This document shows, in pieces, positions 28,147 to 36,104 of a stretch of DNA of 64,000 nucleotides (within the stretch, counting starts at the first letter, position 1; each line of letters begins with the position of its first letter). The notes under the pieces are model-generated. The model was given only the letters and a program-made list of their open reading frames with translations. It was not told the origin of the DNA and did no database searches. This DNA comes from Saprospiraceae bacterium (GTDB taxonomy: Bacteria; Bacteroidota; Bacteroidia; Chitinophagales; Saprospiraceae): the NCBI GenBank assembly GCA_016715985.1, contig JADJXD010000001.1:4650001-4714000 (forward strand). The letters run 5' to 3'. The position numbers and the translations under genes were made by a program.

Positions 28147-28836
28147 ATGATAGGTTATTATGTAATTTTAGGAGTTTTTACTCTGATTGGTATGTTGGTC
28201 AGTAACAGACTGAAGTCAAAGTTTGCCCAATATAGCAGAATTGGTGTCAGAAGCGGATTGAGCGGAAAGGAGATAGCTGAAAAAATGTTATCGCATTATG
28301 GCATCAGAGATGTGAAGGTGGTGCCGGGCGAAGGGTTTCTTACAGACCATTATAATCCTTCAACCAAAACAGTTTCGCTTTCGCCGGATGTATATGCAGG
28401 AAGGTCAATATCAGCAGCGGCTGTCGCAGCGCATGAGTGCGGACACGCAGTGCAACATGCAGAAGCTTACAGTATGCTGCAATTGAGATCTAAGTTGGTA
28501 CCTGTGGTACAGTTTAGTGCCAGTATCCAGCAATTTTTATTTATGGGAATGCTCATTGGAGTGGGTACCGGAATAGGCGGAAATCTGATGATGATGATAT
28601 TGATTGCTACATTCGGAGCTACGGCTCTATTCAGTCTGGTTACCTTACCTGTAGAGTTTGATGCTTCCAATAGGGCATTGGCATGGTTGGATGATTCAGG
28701 ATTTATGCAGGGTACAGAGCACGACGGAGCAAAAGACGCACTTTGGTGGGCCGCAATGACTTATGTAGCACAGGCTTTGGGAGCTTTGGTTATGTTTTTG
28801 TATTTTCTTTTGCGTTTTCTGGGCAACGACCGGTAA
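28147..28836 (+). CDS. Membrane zinc metallopeptidase (YugP-like)
   Basis: A 229-residue protein of the neutral zinc metallopeptidase family (Zn_peptidase_2, YugP in Bacillus). An N-terminal TM helix (2-20) is followed by RSGLSGKEIAEKML and the zinc motif AAHECGHAVQH (about residues 96-106). Further TM helices lie at about 130-165 and near the C-terminus. A distal acidic segment, LPVEFDASNRAL, supplies the likely third ligand. Function in this family is poorly known; membrane protein quality control is one suggestion. Confidence 0.85.
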   Translation: MIGYYVILGVFTLIGMLVSNRLKSKFAQYSRIGVRSGLSGKEIAEKMLSHYGIRDVKVVPGEGFLTDHYNPSTKTVSLSPDVYAGRSISAAAVAAHECGHAVQHAEAYSMLQLRSKLVPVVQFSASIQQFLFMGMLIGVGTGIGGNLMMMILIATFGATALFSLVTLPVEFDASNRALAWLDDSGFMQGTEHDGAKDALWWAAMTYVAQALGALVMFLYFLLRFLGNDR

Positions 28837-28874
28837 GTTTTTATCGTTTAATTTTTGTAACTATTTAAGCCATT

Positions 28875-28986
28875 GCCCTGTAGGGGCAAAATATTGGTAG
28901 CGACGGGTGAAGCCCGTCGTAAAAGGTATGGAATTAATAATTTTTGGCGAGATTTTTGCCTGTAAGATGCAAAAATCATGACAAAA
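28875..28986 (+). repeat. Interspersed stacked-hairpin repeat, copy 1
   Basis: Three inverted repeats lie in order: GCCCT gt AGGGGC (28875-28887), CGACGGG tgaa[G] CCCGTCG (28901-28919) and ATTTTTGC with GCAAAAAT (28952-28959 with 28969-28976), ending TGACAAAA. The same order and linker words occur at 31691-31801 and, inverted, at 57488-57602. It lies between the peptidase gene and frr. Confidence 0.7.
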
Positions 28987-29045
28987 ATAACCTGGTACCT
29001 AAATAGGGACAAATTTTTTTATAAAACGTAAAACCATTATTATAT

Positions 29046-29609
29046 ATGATTGATGAAATAGATTTTCAGATCGCCAATGTAGTTGAATCATTTGACAAAG
29101 CATTGGATCACCTGAATTTTGAATTGAATAAGATCAGAGCGGGAAAAGCATCGCCTGCTATGCTCAATGGCTTGATGGTAGAATACTACGGAGCACCGAC
29201 TCCATTGACATCCGTTGCGACAGTCACAACACCGGATGCACGAACGATCAGTATTCAACCGTGGGAGAAAAAAATTCTGGGTTCAATTGAGAAAGTTCTG
29301 TTTGAAGCAAATCTCGGTATCACTCCCATGAATGACGGGGAAGTGATCAGGCTGATGATTCCGCCCATGAGTGAAGAAAGGAGAATAGCCATGGTGAAAC
29401 AATCCAAACACGCAGGTGAGGAATCAAAGATCGCTATCCGGAATCATCGCCACAAAGCACTTGATTTTATAAAGAAGAAAGTGAAAGAAGGTTTTCCGGA
29501 GGATTCAGGCAAAAGAAAAGAAGATGAAGTACAGGGCTTAGTCAATAGCTACATTGCTAAAGTCGATAAGATGATTGAAGCAAAAGAAAAAGATATCATG
29601 ACCGTGTAG
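29046..29609 (+). CDS. frr: Ribosome recycling factor
   Basis: Splits post-termination ribosomes with EF-G. The 187-residue protein shows the family blocks LNKIRAGKASPAMLNG, VEYYGAPTPL, ATVTTPDARTISIQPWE and IRLMIPPMSEERR. Length matches RRF (about 185). It is followed at about 40 bases by an intrinsic terminator and then by the first group II intron. It may be read from the serS region or from its own promoter; a stacked-hairpin repeat lies in the 209-base gap upstream. Confidence 0.96.
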   Translation: MIDEIDFQIANVVESFDKALDHLNFELNKIRAGKASPAMLNGLMVEYYGAPTPLTSVATVTTPDARTISIQPWEKKILGSIEKVLFEANLGITPMNDGEVIRLMIPPMSEERRIAMVKQSKHAGEESKIAIRNHRHKALDFIKKKVKEGFPEDSGKRKEDEVQGLVNSYIAKVDKMIEAKEKDIMTV

Positions 29610-29651
29610 GATTGATGATTTGTTTTTCATGTAGATTAAATATTAAAATTT

Positions 29652-29691
29652 GGGAGTTATCGGTTCATTAAATCCGATGACTCCCATTTTT
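29652..29691 (+). terminator. frr terminator, target of intron copy 1
   Basis: GGGAGTTATCGG (29652-29663) pairs with CCGATGACTCCC (29674-29685) and is followed by ATTTTTA. The group II intron begins right after this T-run, at 29693. Confidence 0.88.
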
Positions 29692-29692
29692 A

Positions 29693-31604
29693 GTGTGCCC
29701 AGCATGGGTAATAACTTGGAGGTGAAAGTCCTCTGTGGGCTTGGTAGTAGGAACCACTAGCCAAGAGCAAGGGTGTCGTGGGTGACTGCGAATCTGAAAG
29801 AAGCTGGCGGCAAAATCTCGGCCTGACGGACAGAAACTGAATATAAGGCTTACTTAGAACGGACGAGTTTGCTAAACAAAACAAAGTCCTATACTACCCG
29901 AGTTCTAAGGAGTAAATTCAGCAGGTATATGAGATGAAGGTTATTATTCTTACCTGGGGAGATCTGTATATACGATACGGATAATTTTTTTTTAGAAGTA
30001 TCAACCTACATAGTGATATGTGGCTGAATGTACAGAAGTCAGCAGACGTCATAGTACTGGAGTGGTACGTTAGCACTACGAAAGGAAGGACAGAACGCAA
30101 AGAATCTATAAATTTTGTAATCTCATGACAGAGCGTAGAAAGCAGACAAACTTGGGGGACAAGGAATCCACAATGGAAGTAGAGATGGAATCTCAAGGTA
30201 AGTTGGGAGAGCCTAGCTATGTTGCGGCGAGAACAGAAGGAAGAGATGAGAACAGTAAGCATCATGGACTGCTTGAGAAAATACTATCACGAGAGAATAT
30301 GAACGGCATATTTGCGAGTGTTAGAAAATGGTGGCAGCTCGGGCATTGATAAGATGGAAGTAAGCGAAATGCTAAAATATCTTAAAGAACACGGGAGTAC
30401 ACTAAAAGAGCAGTTAATGACAGGCAGGTATAAGTCACAAGCAGTAAAACGAGTGGAAATACCGAAACCAGATGGTGGGGTAAGGATGTTGGGGATACCA
30501 ACAGTAATAGACCGTATGATACAGCAAGCGATAAGCCAAGTACTGACACCGATATACGAAGAAGGATTTTCAGATAGTAGCTACGGCTTCAGACCCAATC
30601 GGAATGCACACCAAGCGATATTAAAAGCGAAGGAGTACATAGAAAGTGGTAGGAAGTATGTAGTAGATATTGATCTGGAAAAGTTCTTTGATCGGGTTAA
30701 TCATGACAAATTGATGTATCTGCTATCAGAAAAGATAGGAGATAAGAGAGTACTGAAATTGATAAGAGAGTACTTAGAATCAGGAGTAATGATAGGTGGT
30801 TTATATAGCAAGACGGAAGAAGGCACGCCACAAGGTGGGCCATTAAGTCCGCTGTTATCAAATGTGATATTGGATAAATTGGACAAGGAGTTAGAGCGTC
30901 GTGGTCACAAATTTTGCAGATACGCAGATGATTGTAATATCTATGTACAGACAAAACGATCAGCAGAACGAGTGATGCGAAGTGTCAGTAAATACTTGGA
31001 AGAAGAACTCCGACTGAAGGTAAATGAGAAGAAAAGTGAAACAGGCAGCCCGAAGGAACGAAAATTCTTAGGCTTTAGCTTTTATCAGAAACGAAAAGAA
31101 ATAGGGGTAAGAATCCATCCTAAATCACTCGAACGGATAAAGGAAAAGGTCAGGAAATTGACAAGTAGAAGTAATGGCATGAGTATAGAAGTAAGGATAA
31201 AGAAACTATCAAGCCTCATAGGTGGCTGGGTAAGTTACTATAAACTAGCGGACATCAAGAGTCATTGCCAAAAGTTAGACGAATGGCTGAGAAGGCGACT
31301 AAGAATGTGCTATTGGAAGAACTGGAAGCGTGTAAAGACGAAGCATGATAATCTAATAAAACTTGGCGTGCCAAATTTCAAAGCATGGGAATTTGCTAAT
31401 ACAAGGAAAAGTTATTGGAGAATCGCCAATAGTCCGATATTAGCGACTAGTTTGACCAACCAGTATTTCGAGAACCTTAAACTGCTCACTTTCAGCCGAG
31501 CTTACAGTAAAACTTAGTAACTTTGCGAACCGCCGTATGCCGAACGGCACGTACGGTGGTGTGAGAGGACGGTAGATAAATTAATTATCTACCTCCTACT
31601 CAAT
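29693..31604 (+). mobile_element. Group IIC-type intron, copy 1
   Basis: A 1912-base element starting with the group II 5' consensus GTGTG and ending CTACTCAAT. Domain V (about 31529-31560) pairs ACCGCCGTA with TACGGTGGT around GCCGAACGGC. The triad position reads CGC rather than AGC, a trait of group IIC. Domain VI is GGTAGATAA/TTATCTACC (31571-31593). The insertion point just 3' of an intrinsic terminator is also typical of group IIC. Domain IV holds the reverse transcriptase ORF. A second copy at 58116-60025 differs by only a few bases. Confidence 0.9.
30125..31517 (+). pseudogene. Group II intron reverse transcriptase/maturase, one frameshift
   Basis: The intron-encoded protein, about 464 residues if intact. 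The frame opens at ATG 30125 (MTERRKQTNLGDKES) and runs to ENMN near 30303. It is broken there and resumes as LRVLENGGSSGIDKM to the TAG at 31517. Compared with the likely original sequence, two bases are missing at 30303-30312. The remainder is complete: RT blocks IPKPDGGVRMLGIPTVIDR, SYGFRPNRNAHQAI, DIDLEKFFDRVNHD, GTPQGGPLSPLLSN and the catalytic CRYADD, then the X/maturase domain. No HNH endonuclease domain is present, as expected for class C. A sequencing error is possible. Confidence 0.85.
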
Positions 31605-31690
31605 TTTGCAATAATTGGTGTTATTTATCAAAAAATTTAAAAATTAGCTAACTTTGAATTTATTTATAACTTAGTAACTACTTTGTTAAA

Positions 31691-31801
31691 CCCCGGAGGG
31701 GTGTAATCTTGGTAACCAAAGGTGATAACCTGTGGCCAAAGTGATTAATACCTTAAGTTTTAGCGCTATTTTTGCAAATAAATGCAAAAATTGTGACAAA
31801 A
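31691..31801 (+). repeat. Interspersed stacked-hairpin repeat, copy 2
   Basis: CCCC gga GGGG (31691-31701), a degenerate middle stem (GGTAACCAAAGGTGATAACC region) and ATTTTTGC with GCAAAAAT (31768-31775 with 31784-31791), ending TGACAAAA. Same order as copies at 28875 and 57488. It lies about 87 bases after intron copy 1. Confidence 0.65.
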
Positions 31802-31883
31802 CTTAGATTGAGTAGTTACATTGTCTTAAACATTTATCGTTTTTTAGCTTGTAACATACAAACACATATTTAAATCTAAAACC

Positions 31884-32882
31884 ATGTTAAAAAAAATCTT
31901 ATACATCAGCCTCGCTTTGATAGTTCTCTTTCTGATAGCCGGAATATTAATATCCAGAAAACAAACAGTAAAATCAGCGATAAGTGTCGAAGTGCCTTCA
32001 AATTTTGTATTTAATATCCTGAATGATCTTTCTTTGACATCAAGGTGGAATGAATTTTTGATAAATCCTGATTCAGCAAGCCTGCAGGCTTCTTCGCCTT
32101 TAAAAGGGATTGGCAGTAAATTGGAGATAAACAAAAAAGAGGAAAAATCAGATATTGTGACAATATCAGGGGTCGGTCAGGATAGTATCACTTATACATT
32201 AACTGAAGCAGGTAATAATTCCGGATTAAATTCAATTTACAGACTCAAAACCATAGGGGAGCAAACCGAAATATCTGCAGAAGCAGAAGTCTTCTTCTCT
32301 TTCCCTTCAAATGTATTTGGGTTCATCCTGAAATCAGCAAAAAAACGAAAACTTAACAAGAGCCTGAAGCATTTATCCGATCTGACGTTTGAGCGATTCA
32401 GAGAAGGAAAATACAGAGGATATAAAATCAAAGAAGAAATAATTGACGACCGCTACTTTGTGATGCACCGTTCAGAAGTTGCAATTGAAAATATTCAACA
32501 ATACTATACCCAGAATATCAGTGCTCTCTACCAGAAAATTCTGGATGGTGCCATCACAACATCCGGCATGCCGTGTGCCCTGTATTTTAAATGGGACATG
32601 TCCAAAAATATGACGGACATGGCGGCGGCACTCCCCCTTAAACAGGAAGCAAATCTTCCCGGAACTGCTAGTTTAATCATACCGGCGGGTGCTAATTTGA
32701 TAATCGATTATTATGGCGACAGTGCAAAAAGTGCTGGTGCACATGATGCCATGGCGGACTTTATGGCCGACAGGAAATTGCTAAATGATGTACCTGTGAT
32801 TGAAGAATATATGACCGATCCAACAAAGGAAGCAGACCCGGCGAAATGGCTGACCAGAATTTATTATCTGAAAGCAGACTAA
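31884..32882 (+). CDS. SRPBCC plus GyrI-like ligand-binding protein
   Basis: A 332-residue protein with one N-terminal TM helix (about 4-23, ILYISLALIVLFLIAGILI). A SRPBCC/polyketide-cyclase-like domain follows (about 30-165, with VEVPSNFVFNILNDLSLTSRWNEF). The C-terminal domain (about 175-332) is of the GyrI-like/effector-binding type, with the YFVMHRSEV and IPAGANLIIDYYGD segments. This pairing is common in Bacteroidota. The ligand is unknown. Its 3' end overlaps the first candidate start of pabB by 37 bases, suggesting coupling. Confidence 0.78.
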   Translation: MLKKILYISLALIVLFLIAGILISRKQTVKSAISVEVPSNFVFNILNDLSLTSRWNEFLINPDSASLQASSPLKGIGSKLEINKKEEKSDIVTISGVGQDSITYTLTEAGNNSGLNSIYRLKTIGEQTEISAEAEVFFSFPSNVFGFILKSAKKRKLNKSLKHLSDLTFERFREGKYRGYKIKEEIIDDRYFVMHRSEVAIENIQQYYTQNISALYQKILDGAITTSGMPCALYFKWDMSKNMTDMAAALPLKQEANLPGTASLIIPAGANLIIDYYGDSAKSAGAHDAMADFMADRKLLNDVPVIEEYMTDPTKEADPAKWLTRIYYLKAD

Positions 32883-33934
32883 TTAATTTGAAAGTGCAGG
32901 ATAATTTTGCTGATAATTGGAAGGAATTAATGAATAACTATGGTGCAGACTCTGTTCCATTTTTATTTATATTAGACTTTGAATTAAAAAAGCCACTGGT
33001 TTACAAATTGTCGGAATTGCCGGAAGGTATTTTGTACAAAATTAATGAAGTAAGAAATTTTGAAGTTTCCCCAGGGAAAAATCAGAAGAGAATAGTATTT
33101 GATAAATTTCCGGTATCATATGACGATTATCAGGTAGCATTTAATGATGTACTGAAAGAAATCAATTATGGCAATTCATTTCTGTTAAATCTCACATTTC
33201 CGACGTCTGTTATCTCCAATATGTCACTGGAAGAGATTTTTTACCGGTCCGTGGCAAAATATAAGCTGTACTATAAAGGTAATTTTATTGTTTTTTCGCC
33301 CGAGATTTTTGTTAAAATAAAGGAGGGGCATATTTTTTCTTACCCTATGAAAGGCACGATTGATGCGTCAATCCCTAATGCTGCATTGCAAATAATCAAT
33401 GATCCAAAAGAAACCGCTGAACATTATACCATTGTAGATCTGATCCGTAACGATCTCAGTATCGTTGCTAAAAATGTTCACGTGCCCAGATTCAGGTATC
33501 TTGATCTTATCCATACCCAGCACAAATCATTGTGGCAGGTCAGTTCAGAAATAAAAGGTACACTACCGGCGGATTATAAAAGCCGGTTGGGTGATATCAT
33601 ATCTACTTTACTGCCGGCCGGAAGTATCAGTGGAGCACCAAAACCCAAAACACTGGAAATAATCAGACGGGTAGAAAGGATTGAGCGTGGATATTATACC
33701 GGTGTATTCGGAATTTTTGACGGGAATGATCTGGATAGCGGCGTTATGATCAGATATATAGAAAACCATGATAAACAACTGATTTACAGGAGCGGGTGTG
33801 GAATTACGGCTCAAAGTGATTGTAAAAGTGAGTATAACGAAATGATTGATAAAGTTTATGTGCCAACTGATAGAAAGTATAAAAATATACAACGGGAAAG
33901 TTTACAACATTCAGCAACACAATTTAAGGTGTAA
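32846..33934 (+). CDS. pabB: Aminodeoxychorismate synthase component I
   Basis: Makes 4-amino-4-deoxychorismate from chorismate for folate synthesis. The 362-residue protein consists of the chorismate-binding domain: YPMKGTID (the catalytic Lys region), NDPKETAEHYTIVDLIRNDL, STLLPAGSISGAPKPKT and the ending GVMIRYIE. It is shorter than E. coli PabB because the N-terminal domain is reduced, which is usual in this phylum. A start at TTG 32888, after the upstream stop, is an alternative to ATG 32846. It overlaps the aminotransferase class IV gene, so pabB and pabC-like are coupled. Confidence 0.9.
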   Translation: MADQNLLSESRLINLKVQDNFADNWKELMNNYGADSVPFLFILDFELKKPLVYKLSELPEGILYKINEVRNFEVSPGKNQKRIVFDKFPVSYDDYQVAFNDVLKEINYGNSFLLNLTFPTSVISNMSLEEIFYRSVAKYKLYYKGNFIVFSPEIFVKIKEGHIFSYPMKGTIDASIPNAALQIINDPKETAEHYTIVDLIRNDLSIVAKNVHVPRFRYLDLIHTQHKSLWQVSSEIKGTLPADYKSRLGDIISTLLPAGSISGAPKPKTLEIIRRVERIERGYYTGVFGIFDGNDLDSGVMIRYIENHDKQLIYRSGCGITAQSDCKSEYNEMIDKVYVPTDRKYKNIQRESLQHSATQFKV

Positions 33935-34454
33935 TGCCGCCAGAAAATATTTTTGGAATTGTAATGACTTGCTGGATTTGAGAAAATTTATATCTGTACC
34001 GACTGAATGTAAAAAGGGTTTGATAAAGTGTCGTGTTTTATATAATGAAGGTGTTGAAAACATTCAGTTTGATTACTACAATGTCAGAAATGTAAATAAT
34101 ATTAAAGTGGTTTATGATGATGATATTGCATACAGTTTCAAATATGCACAAAGACCACAACTGGATAAACTTTACGCACAAAAGGAGGACTGTAATGAAA
34201 TTTTGATCGTTAAGAATGGTCTGGTCACGGATGCCTTTTATTATAATCTCGTTTTTGCAAAAGGACATCAGTTGTTTACACCGGCAAAACCTTTATTGGA
34301 GGGAACCATGCGGGCAAAGTTATTAACCGAAAACAAGCTCACATTAAAGGATATAACACCTGAAGAATTTAATCAATATGATAGTTTATATCTGATCAAT
34401 GCCCTGACCCCACTAGGAAAAATCAGAATCCCGATTGGAAATATTTTGTTATAA
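33858..34454 (+). CDS. pabC: Aminotransferase class IV, likely 4-amino-4-deoxychorismate lyase
   Basis: A PLP enzyme of about 198 residues, starting at ATG 33858 inside the end of pabB. The family layout is visible: CQLIESIKIYNGKVYNIQQH at the N-terminus, then HNLR, the likely PLP Lys in SFKYAQR, the EILIVKNGLVTDAFYYN block and PAKPLLEGTMRAKLL. Coupling to pabB makes the lyase function, yielding p-aminobenzoate and pyruvate, the best call. Somewhat shorter than E. coli PabC (269), as in other Bacteroidota. Confidence 0.82.
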   Translation: MCQLIESIKIYNGKVYNIQQHNLRCNAARKYFWNCNDLLDLRKFISVPTECKKGLIKCRVLYNEGVENIQFDYYNVRNVNNIKVVYDDDIAYSFKYAQRPQLDKLYAQKEDCNEILIVKNGLVTDAFYYNLVFAKGHQLFTPAKPLLEGTMRAKLLTENKLTLKDITPEEFNQYDSLYLINALTPLGKIRIPIGNILL

Positions 34455-34498
34455 ATCTGAATCTATGGATATATTTATGTTTAAAAACGTGAAAAAGT

Positions 34499-35383
34499 AT
34501 GGCACTATCTAAATTGTTTTTCAGTCTTATGAATTTTGCGGTACAGAAATTACCATTGGTTCTCTATTATAAAATCGAATTTGTCAGAATATTGCTTCAA
34601 TATGTCTTCCGTTACAGAGCGGATGTCATTAGTTCAAATCTGAAAAATAGTTTTCCTGAAAAAACAGAAACAGACATTAAAGACATAAAAAGCAGATATT
34701 ATCGGGTCATGATGGATTATTTGAGAGAGACTCTCCAATTGGGGTTTGGAGATAAAAAATTGTTGAAAGAAAATATAAAGCTGTATTCTCCTGAAATTGC
34801 TGAAAAGTACATCAACGGAAAGATAAGCTCCATTATTTTAGCATCACACTACGGAAACTGGGAACTGATGTCTATGTTGTCTGTTTTTTATCCTGCTCAG
34901 AAGTTCATTATTTTTTACAAGCCGGTATCCAATAAAAAAATGGATGCATTTGTACGACACATCAGAGAGAGATTTGGAATGGAAATATATCCCATAGACC
35001 AGACTGCCCGCATCATCTCAGGTCGAAAAAATGAACCAATCGCTTATGTATTCATTGCCGACCAGACACCATTTAATATGAATAATGTCCGGTGGAATAC
35101 CTTTCTTCACCAGATTACACCCTGGATGACAGGCGCAGAAAAAATTGCTGTAAAGTTTGGATATCCGGTTTTGTACCTTGAAACAAATCCAAATATCCGA
35201 AGCATCTATCATCTCTCATATTCTATAAATTTGAATCTGATAACCCAAAATCCAACTGACTTGAGAGAAGGTGAAATCATAGATGTTTATGCCGGATTAT
35301 TAGAAAAACAAATTCTAAAAAAACCTGAATATTGGCTTTGGTCGCATCGGAGATGGAAGCGTGCACATATGTTTGTTGGGTGA
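34499..35383 (+). CDS. LpxL/HtrB-like lipid A acyltransferase
   Basis: A 294-residue membrane-associated acyltransferase. It has an N-terminal hydrophobic segment and the HX4E catalytic motif in ILASHYGNWELMS (His and Glu, about residue 120). The FIIFYKPVSNKKMDAFVRHIR block and the IADQTPF segment match the family. It would add a secondary acyl chain to lipid A on the inner membrane. Together with kdsB (55700-56458), it indicates LPS production. It follows the pab genes by 44 bases. Confidence 0.88.
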   Translation: MALSKLFFSLMNFAVQKLPLVLYYKIEFVRILLQYVFRYRADVISSNLKNSFPEKTETDIKDIKSRYYRVMMDYLRETLQLGFGDKKLLKENIKLYSPEIAEKYINGKISSIILASHYGNWELMSMLSVFYPAQKFIIFYKPVSNKKMDAFVRHIRERFGMEIYPIDQTARIISGRKNEPIAYVFIADQTPFNMNNVRWNTFLHQITPWMTGAEKIAVKFGYPVLYLETNPNIRSIYHLSYSINLNLITQNPTDLREGEIIDVYAGLLEKQILKKPEYWLWSHRRWKRAHMFVG

Positions 35384-35485
35384 CTTATAATTTATAATTA
35401 ATTTATTATCAGCTAAATATAATTTTTACATTTATTTGATAAGGTTTTAAACAAAATATGCGTTATAAATCTAAATACATAAAAA

Positions 35486-35890
35486 ATGATGTTAAAAGCT
35501 GTTGCTATTTCCTTGATGTTGTTCTTTTTTTCTACTTCCTGCAATAAAACGGATTGTATTGAAGGTCTGAATACAACTATCTTTCAGGTCGGTGTCGAAT
35601 ATTGCATCAATGATAATCAGGTATTCACAATAGTTTCAATGGATGATAGCCGATGCCCAAAGAATGCAACTTGTGTCTGGGAAGGGAAAACGGAAATTTA
35701 TATAAAAAGTACAAAAAATGGTATGAATAAGGATACTGTGATTAGTTTTCCGAACGTAAATACTACTGTTGGTTTTGACTTTTTGGCAGGATACAGCATG
35801 ATGGTCGATTCTGTGACACCTTATCCCAAACTTGGAACCATGATTTTACTAAGTCAATACAGAGTACATGCTGTTATTCTTAAAAAATAG
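35486..35890 (+). CDS. Small lipoprotein, unknown function
   Basis: A 134-residue predicted lipoprotein (AVAISLMLFFFSTSC, lipobox Cys at residue 19). The mature part has paired Cys residues and the segment DDSRCPKNATCVWEGKTEIYI. A motif of the form DSRCPxxxxCVWxG recurs in Bacteroidota lipoproteins of unknown role. It lies between the acyltransferase and the tandem repeat at 35906. Confidence 0.65.
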   Translation: MMLKAVAISLMLFFFSTSCNKTDCIEGLNTTIFQVGVEYCINDNQVFTIVSMDDSRCPKNATCVWEGKTEIYIKSTKNGMNKDTVISFPNVNTTVGFDFLAGYSMMVDSVTPYPKLGTMILLSQYRVHAVILKK

Positions 35891-35905
35891 AATTCAACCA
35901 TTCTT

Positions 35906-35977
35906 CATTCAATCATTCAATCATTCAATCATTCAATCATTCAATCATTCAATCATTCAATCATTCAATCATTCATT
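35906..35977. repeat. 8-bp tandem repeat (CATTCAAT)n
   Basis: Eight perfect copies of CATTCAAT (35906-35969) followed by a partial copy. It lies 16 bases after the lipoprotein stop and about 130 bases before the gene at 36105. The unit length is not a multiple of 3 and the array is perfectly homogeneous, so slippage is expected. Confidence 0.9.
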
Positions 35978-36104
35978 TAGCTACCATCAACAATAGTGGA
36001 AAAGCTGATTATTAGTTTTCTGATCTTTATGTACTATTATTATTTTGCAAGTATTGCCAGAGTCAGATAATTAATTTTTATACTTTTACGTATATAGTTG
36101 TCGT

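Noticed and set aside
28837..29045. Riboswitch upstream of frr
   Set aside because: The structured part is the interspersed repeat also found at 31691 and 57488, which are not upstream of related genes.
29690..29884. Minus-strand frame at the intron 5' end (also 58113-58307)
   Set aside because: Identical in both introns and lies over structured domain I; it is a shadow of the ribozyme, not a gene.
30312..31517. Retron or diversity-generating reverse transcriptase
   Set aside because: The RT lies in an element with group II 5' end, domain V and domain VI, and has a maturase domain; there is no msr/msd, template repeat or variable repeat.
35906..35977. Possible CRISPR or iteron array
   Set aside because: Unit is only 8 bases with no spacers; it is a simple tandem repeat. 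No replication gene lies nearby to support iterons.
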